Source: Batillaria attramentaria (Eukaryota > Mollusca > Gastropoda > Batillariidae). From it: a stretch of DNA of 64,000 nucleotides. Shown here in pieces: positions 60,093-64,000 of this stretch. Position 1 is the stretch's first letter. The number at the start of each line of letters is the position of its first letter. The translations under genes were made by a program, and so were the position numbers. The stretch covers positions 1 through 64,000 of the forward strand of contig JACVVK020000462.1 in the NCBI GenBank assembly GCA_018292915.2. Direction: 5' to 3'. The notes below the pieces were generated by a model. That model was not told where the DNA came from. It did not search any database and was given only the letters and a program-made list of their open reading frames with translations.

Positions 60093-63012
60093 CCCCATCA
60101 GGACAAGGCATCGGGTCGCACATGATGAGTCCCCAGCTCTTCCCGCACGGCGAGAACGTGTCCATCAACAGCACGTGCGACCTTGAAGGGCCCAGTGGCC
60201 GCCGACAGTACGCCTTCATACGCCGGGCGCGTGAGTTTTCCCGTGCATTTGTGTTCTTTCGGTGTTTTTTTCCCGTGCATTTTTTGTTTCTTTCATTGAT
60301 TTTTTCCCCATTAACTTTATGGTCGTTTTCTGATCATTTCCGTCGACTAGGCATGACGTTCGCGTTTTGTCCACGTCAAAACACAACTTTCTTGGGTTAA
60401 AGGAAATAGACGAGAGCCGACATGGGGAGGTGGTGCCACTTAACGCTTTTTGCGTGGACAATCATAATTTTGTGGTGTCTGAATCTGTTATTGACCGCAG
60501 AGCGATCTTTGCTGTGTATGGACGGTGGCTGTGTGTATGGAACAAAAGAAAAAGAGAAAACGGGAGGGAAATAAATGGAAGACAAGGGGAAAAATAAATA
60601 AAAAAGAACAAAAGAATAAAAGCAAGAAAACAAACCAACCAAGCAACTACAAGAAAAAAAGAAAAAAAAAGAAGAAAAAGGACAACTGAAAAAAGTACAA
60701 GGGGAAAAAAAAGAAAAGAAAAACAAGAACTGTCATATCCGGGCGCCGCATCTATGCACATACAGTCTATCACTGTAATTCTGGAATTACGGCCTAACAA
60801 TGCATTGCTGATTTTTATCAATTCAATTTACTCAAGGTACAACACTTTTGCGTGATCGGCTAAAATGTACTGGGACCATTAGTTTGTGAATTGTTTGAAG
60901 AGTTTTGATCCCCTATCTTCTCCCCATGCAGCCCCTGGTTGCAAGTTCCCGCGAGAGTTACATTCCTCCTGGAACTTCACTTATCTCCACGCGCGCAGAC
61001 TCGACATCGGTCTGCGTTACATCGTCCTCGTGCTGCTGAACGGCCAGAGGATTGTCTTCTCCTGCGAAACGCGGGACAGCAACCGCTACGTCATAAGGTG
61101 AGTGACGTCAAGACGCGCAGCGATCCGGGCAGCCGTAATTTGATTACACGTCACCGTAATGTTTATCGGACAGTTATCAAATGCTACCAATTTCATGCTC
61201 ACGGATCGTTCTGTGCTGTTTTCGTGGTACCTATCATCACGCCACTCAGACCGGCACCTGCACTGAAACAGCGTATCAGCAAAGATCTTGGAAACATATT
61301 TCTGATTCCAAGGTCTTTGGTATCAGTGTCAGCAATGCTTGCACTGAGCCAGCAGAGGCGTACTCCATGACACGGCGACCACATCGGCTGGGTGCTCCAG
61401 TCGTGTAACAACACAGCAGGGGAGACTGATTATTGTGGGCAGCAATACAACTGAGGAGACTGATCGTTGTGGGCAGCAATACAACTGAGGAGACTGATCG
61501 TTGTGGGCAGCAATACAACTGAGGAGACTGATCGTTTGTGGGCAGCAATACAACCGAGGAGACTGATCGTTGTGGGCAGCAATACAACTGAGGAGACTGA
61601 TCGTTGTGGGCAGCAATACAACTGAGGAGACTGATCGTTGTGGGCAGCAATACAACTGAGGAGACTGATCGTTGTGGGCAGCAATACAACTGAGGAGACT
61701 GATCGTTGTGGGCAGCAATACAACTGAGGAGACTGATCGTTGTGGGCAGCAATACAACTGAGGAGACTGATCGTTGTGGGCAGCAATACAACTGAGGAGA
61801 CTGATCGTTGTGGGCAGCAATACAACTGAGGAGACTGATCGTTGTGGGCAGCAGTACAACTGAGGAGACTGATCGTTGTGGGCAGCAGTACAACTGAGGA
61901 GACTGATCGTTGTGGGCAGCAATACAACTGAGGAGACTGATCGTTGTGGGCAGCAATACAACTGAGGAGACTGATCGTTGTGGCAGCAGTACAACTGAGG
62001 AGACTGATCGTTGTGGGTAGCAATACAACTGAGGAGACTGATTATTGTGGGCAGCAGTACAACTGAGGAGACTGATCGTTGTGGGTAGCAATACAACTGA
62101 GGAGACTGATCGTTGTGGGTAGCAATACAACAGTCGTAGAATTTGAATGTTCCGGCGACTGCTCGCTCCGTTCGAAGTGTAAACAACATTATGCCGCATT
62201 AAGAGCTGTACTACTCAACCGTGACAAGATATAGAGTATTTCGAGCGTACAGGCGCACTCACGAACATAAACTGACTTAGCAAAGATGGAATTAACCCGT
62301 CAGTTTAAATATCGTGTGTCTCTCTTTCAGATCTCAGGGCTTTCCTTCACCCGACAAAGACTCGTTCCTGTGTGTTCATTTTAAGCCCATGGAAGACGAC
62401 CCATTCTACGATTACGTTTTCTCGCGGCTCAACAGTCAGTACTAACACAAACTGCTCCTACACACTTTTTAAACCGACCTTCAGTTGACCTCTTTGGAGG
62501 GTTTAATTTGTCAGTGGCAGTACCAAACATCAGTTGTAAGCTTTCCTCTTCATCCTCATCTCCCCCCCCCCACCCCCCTCCCCACAACAACAAAATCAGT
62601 CAGTAGCAGGTCAGAGAAAACCGCGGTGACCAAGCAGGATCAAGTAAGGCTTACAAACAATGCGGGGGGGGGGGGGGGGGGGGAGGAAGTGGTGTATATA
62701 CACCATTGATTAAACAGGCTAAGTTAAGATGTTGGTCGGACCCAGAGAGAGAGGGAGAGAGAGAGAAAGAGCGGCAGACAGACAGACTGACAAACTATAT
62801 TTTTCAAGGATGAGATAATGGACGCACAGGTCTGTCTAAGAGAGAGAGAGAGAGAGAGAGAGGGTTTGATCAAAGCGTTGTTTTGTCTTTATTCAGGTGG
62901 AGTGATGATGGACGGAATGCTGAAAGTGATAGAGAAGGGGCGCCCGATCTTCATGCACCAGGACTGTGACTGGTTTGACAGTCCCGCCAGACCTGAGTTC
63001 CTCTATCGGTGA
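53258..63012 (+). CDS. secreted Cys-rich protein with two tandem modules, 7 exons, ~266 aa
   Basis: Exons are 53258-53330, 56528-56639, 57688-57788, 60102-60230, 60932-61097, 62331-62434 and 62897-63012. All introns are GT-AG and the frame is continuous. Residues 1-17 are a signal peptide (MRLGLLLTMTMVCHAAS), so the product should be secreted. Two homologous modules follow. Module 1 has FKCVERRGNIYLIRK, VVCIGF, YSAIRLM and STCD. Module 2 has GCKFPRELHSSW, LNGQRIVFSCE, RYVIRS, FLCVHF, YVFSRLN and DCDW. Three N-glycosylation sequons are present (NVS, NST, NFT). The CxFPxEL...W pattern recalls large, poorly characterised secreted families of invertebrates (DUF7042-7045 type), but I cannot name the family with confidence and assign no function. 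The gene may continue: the final codons overlap a possible donor (CG/GTGACA at 63008). Confidence 0.78.
53500..53875. repeat. A/C-rich low-complexity tract
   Basis: Runs of AAC, AAAC, CGACA and CATAC/ATAAC units with almost no T until the CATAC part. It lies in intron 1 of the secreted-protein gene. The long - strand frames across it (Cys/Phe/Val-rich) are artefacts. Confidence 0.88.
54300..54765 (+). repeat. compound low-complexity block: (CT)n, (ATC)n, (CA)n, (GA)n, G-rich
   Basis: (CT)n at 54300-54380, (ATC)n at 54508-54537, (CT)n/(CA)n/(GA)n at 54583-54688, then G-rich sequence to 54765. It lies in intron 1 of the secreted-protein gene. Confidence 0.9.
55591..55990 (+). mobile_element. 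tRNA-derived SINE family E with AAAGCGC-type tail
   Basis: The head GGTGGTCTAGTGGTTAAGAG and GGTTCGAGTCCC is tRNA-like. The centre CTCCGGGTACTCCGGCTTCC resembles the centre of family D. The tail GCGCTTTGAGCC ... AAAGCGCC ends in (ATT)n, a 3' end shared by many animal SINE/LINE pairs. It interrupts the tandem array upstream of exon 2 of the secreted-protein gene. Confidence 0.82.
56061..56229 (-). mobile_element. tRNA-derived SINE family B, full length, inside a tandem array
   Basis: Flanked by a 12-bp target-site duplication ACATACAAATAA / ACATATAAATAA (56049-56060 and 56230-56241). It interrupts one unit of the roughly 100-bp repeat upstream of exon 2 of the secreted-protein gene. Confidence 0.87.
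56528..56639 (+). CDS. secreted protein exon 2: start of module 1
   Basis: The acceptor CTTTCTACACCAG is chosen because it alone gives the phase 1 entry that exon 1 needs. An ATG at 56509 and an acceptor-like CTTCAG at 56479 are alternatives. The exon encodes SPTFHPNPAPGF, then FKCVERRGNIYLI, and ends at CATCAG/GTAAGG in phase 2. Module 1 lacks the CxFP...W opening of module 2; it is lost here or sits on an exon I did not find. Confidence 0.72.
57052..57302 (-). mobile_element. two head-to-tail SINE family B fragments
   Basis: 57052-57172 matches the tail and B box well. 57183-57302 is a second, strongly diverged copy (TGATTTCAAAGATG, GCTCGAACTCACAGTC). They follow a run of 25 G. Confidence 0.68.
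57607..57687 (+). repeat. (GT)n microsatellite forming the 3' end of an intron
   Basis: About 39 GT units end in CAG, directly followed by exon 3 of the secreted-protein gene. Confidence 0.95.
57688..57788 (+). CDS. secreted protein exon 3 (module 1)
   Basis: Encodes KSNYKPGQDAVVCIGF, then DHPNAEYSAIRLM. The acceptor is a bare CAG at the end of a roughly 80-bp (GT)n tract. The donor is ATGG/GTTTGT. Phase 2 in and phase 1 out, matching exon 6. Confidence 0.8.
57945..58175 (+). mobile_element. SINE family C, 5' truncated copy
   Basis: Matches the 3' half of the element at 21098-21593 (CAAACCACATGG, CTCCATAGCATCATC, GTGGATTCCACCCATG, CCTGGGAGGAACACC). The tRNA head is missing, as expected from truncated reverse transcription. 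It lies in intron 3 of the secreted-protein gene. Confidence 0.85.
58208..58347 (-). mobile_element. tRNA-derived SINE family B inserted in a GA microsatellite
   Basis: The centre and complete tRNA head are present while the far tail is truncated. GAGAGAGAGAGAG lies on both sides, consistent with a target-site duplication in a microsatellite. Confidence 0.83.
58401..58610. repeat. C-run/A-run tract with AAAC repeats
   Basis: C-rich sequence, then nine or more C, about 27 A, then AAC/AAAC units. The same arrangement recurs at 59053-59100 and 59470-59760. Confidence 0.9.
58898..58951 (+). repeat. (GT)n microsatellite
   Basis: 27 GT units in intron 3 of the secreted-protein gene. A (CA)n tract of similar length is at 59757-59821. 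Confidence 0.93.
60102..60230 (+). CDS. secreted protein exon 4 (end of module 1)
   Basis: Encodes QGIGSHMMSPQLFPHGENVS, then INSTCDLEGP, then QYAFIRRA. The acceptor (TTTCCCCATCAG) directly follows a 30-bp (GT)n tract; the donor is GCGC/GTGAGT. It carries two N-glycosylation sequons and the last Cys of module 1. Confidence 0.85.
60932..61097 (+). CDS. secreted protein exon 5 (start of module 2)
   Basis: Encodes PGCKFPRELHSSWNFTYLHA, then RLDIGLRYIVLVLLNGQR, then FSCETRDSNRYVI. It has the full CxFPxEL...W opening missing from module 1. Acceptor CTCCCCATGCAG, donor AAG/GTGAGT, phase 1 in and phase 2 out as in exon 2. Confidence 0.88.
61425..62132 (+). repeat. 34-bp minisatellite, about 21 near-identical units
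   Basis: The unit GTGGGCAGCAATACAACTGA then GGAGACTGATCGTT is repeated with very few changes (CAATA/CAGTA, GGGCA/GGGTA). Because 34 is not a multiple of 3 and the unit has no stop on the - strand, all three - strand frames stay open for 197-307 codons; these are not genes. It lies in intron 5 of the secreted-protein gene. Confidence 0.95.
62331..62434 (+). CDS. secreted protein exon 6 (module 2)
   Basis: Encodes SQGFPSPDKDSFLCVHF, then YDYVFSRLN. The acceptor is CTCTCTTTCAG and the donor AACA/GTCAGT. If that donor is not used the frame ends after SQY at TAA (62443-62445), giving a shorter protein without the last exon. Confidence 0.84.
62897..63012 (+). CDS. secreted protein exon 7 (C-terminus)
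   Basis: Encodes GVMMDGMLKVIEKGRP, then MHQDCDWFDSPARPEFLYR, then TGA. The acceptor is CTTTATTCAG. DCDW aligns with STCDLEG at the end of module 1, so this completes module 2. I see no canonical AATAAA before the window ends. Confidence 0.8.
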
Positions 63013-63350
63013 CAAACTGAACCGTCGGTTGAGACTGAAGAGGGCATTAAGTGCAAGCCCGGCCGTCCGCGAACAGCATTCTCCGTTCACACTGCCAGTG
63101 TCCACAGAGGTTGCTGGCAAGTTACCACTGAAATGCGCTACAGCCTCTGTTCGCACGGAGAATGAGCCAGCAGAAACGGTGAACCATTCGTGTTATTGGA
63201 TTATACCGGTAGCATGTGCGCCAACCAACAACACCTCTGAGAGAAAGGACCACCGACCTCACTGTCTTGGCGGCAATGGTTGACGTGTGTGTGGGTGGGG
63301 TGGGGGGGGGGGGCAGCCCGGTGTTAACGCCCAAGCTGTATAATTCTACA

Positions 63351-63604
63351 GGACACTTCCCACTTAAAAGCTTGATGTACACCCTCTAGTGTAAGCCACA
63401 TGCAGACTAACGATTTCTTTATTTCTTTCCTCAGTGGAGTATTTCCAGCTTGGGAGTAAATCTGGTGTGTGAGGGTGGAGAGTATGTTATGATTGATGAA
63501 AGCGGACAAAAATACATTTTTTTTGCAACAAAGCAGTTTTCGCGAAAAAAGTCAATTTTGTTGTGAAAAAAACGGCACTTTTTCGCGAAAAACTGTTGTT
63601 GGGT

Positions 63605-63635
<31 letters not shown>

Positions 63636-63800
63636 GTGGCGAAAAAGCCACAATTTCCATTTTTCGCGAAACATTTGATAGCGATTTTTTCGTGAAAAAA
63701 GTTTTTCTTCAGAAAAAATGGACTTTTTATGGAATCGCCAATCATAGTATTTATGGCCTAGACTTGAGGGAGTACATCCAGCTTTAAGCGGGAAGTGCCT
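63351..63800. mobile_element. foldback MITE, copy 2, with an inserted loop
   Basis: The same arms and loop as the element at 6395-6564 (CACTTCCCACTTAAAAGC; AGCTTTAAGCGGGAAGTG). The loop is expanded by about 265 bp of sequence at 63485-63745, itself built of repeated TTTTTCGCGAAAA palindromes and a T-run/G-run. Confidence 0.72.
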
Positions 63801-64000
63801 CAGAGTATATGGAGCTGGGCAGAAAATGCCACCTTACACCCTGCCTGCAAGAATAGCCATCTGGTCGTACATGGTGGAAGAAGAAAAGTAAAAAGAAGTA
63901 CACTAGGAAATACTGTCTGTGTATGTACATCATGTATGCAAGTTCTTGCACTTACGCATAACTGGACTTCACATACTGCGTAAGTATACAATATGGGATC

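Noticed and set aside
61276..62199. Open frame of 307 codons on the - strand with a regular repeat of about 34 residues
   Set aside because: It is produced entirely by the 34-bp minisatellite, and all three - strand frames are open for the same reason.

Overview
The window is animal nuclear DNA, most likely from a mollusc. This is inferred from spliced genes with GT-AG introns, very dense (AC)n/(GT)n microsatellites, many tRNA-derived SINEs, two copies of an element built like the bivalve 'pearl' repeats, and a secreted protein module I associate with molluscs. There are no bacterial operons, rRNA genes or CRISPR arrays. Coding sequence is only about 4% of the window.

Three genes can be supported. 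(1) On the + strand, 737-952 encodes a 71-residue NUPR1/p8-type stress-response chromatin protein. A splice donor lies 5 bases after its stop, and a candidate 3' UTR exon begins at 4981. (2) On the - strand, a complete class I Rab11 family-interacting protein runs from 37184 down to 14446 in eleven coding exons. They join in frame to about 577 residues with an N-terminal C2 domain and a C-terminal Rab11-binding coiled coil. A non-coding first exon probably ends at 38252. (3) On the + strand, 53258-63012 holds seven exons for a secreted protein of about 266 residues. It has a signal peptide and two tandem modules whose introns fall at matching positions and phases.

Layout: 1-5.3 kb holds NUPR1 with a pearl-like element and a SINE in its intron. 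5.3-12.6 kb is intergenic and holds a foldback MITE and the second pearl-like element. 12.6-38.4 kb is the Rab11-FIP gene, whose introns contain SINEs and a decayed pogo/Tigger-like DNA transposon. 38.4-53.2 kb has no gene I can support and is packed with SINEs, satellites, a foldback element and a local duplication. 53.2-64 kb is the secreted-protein gene, with tandem repeats and SINEs in its introns.

Nothing suggests that the three genes act in one pathway: one is nuclear, one endosomal and one extracellular. The most striking non-genic signals are the pearl-like elements loaded with nuclear-receptor half-sites, about 15 copies of one SINE family (several with clear target-site duplications), repeated C-run/A-run junctions, and tandem arrays abutting exon boundaries.
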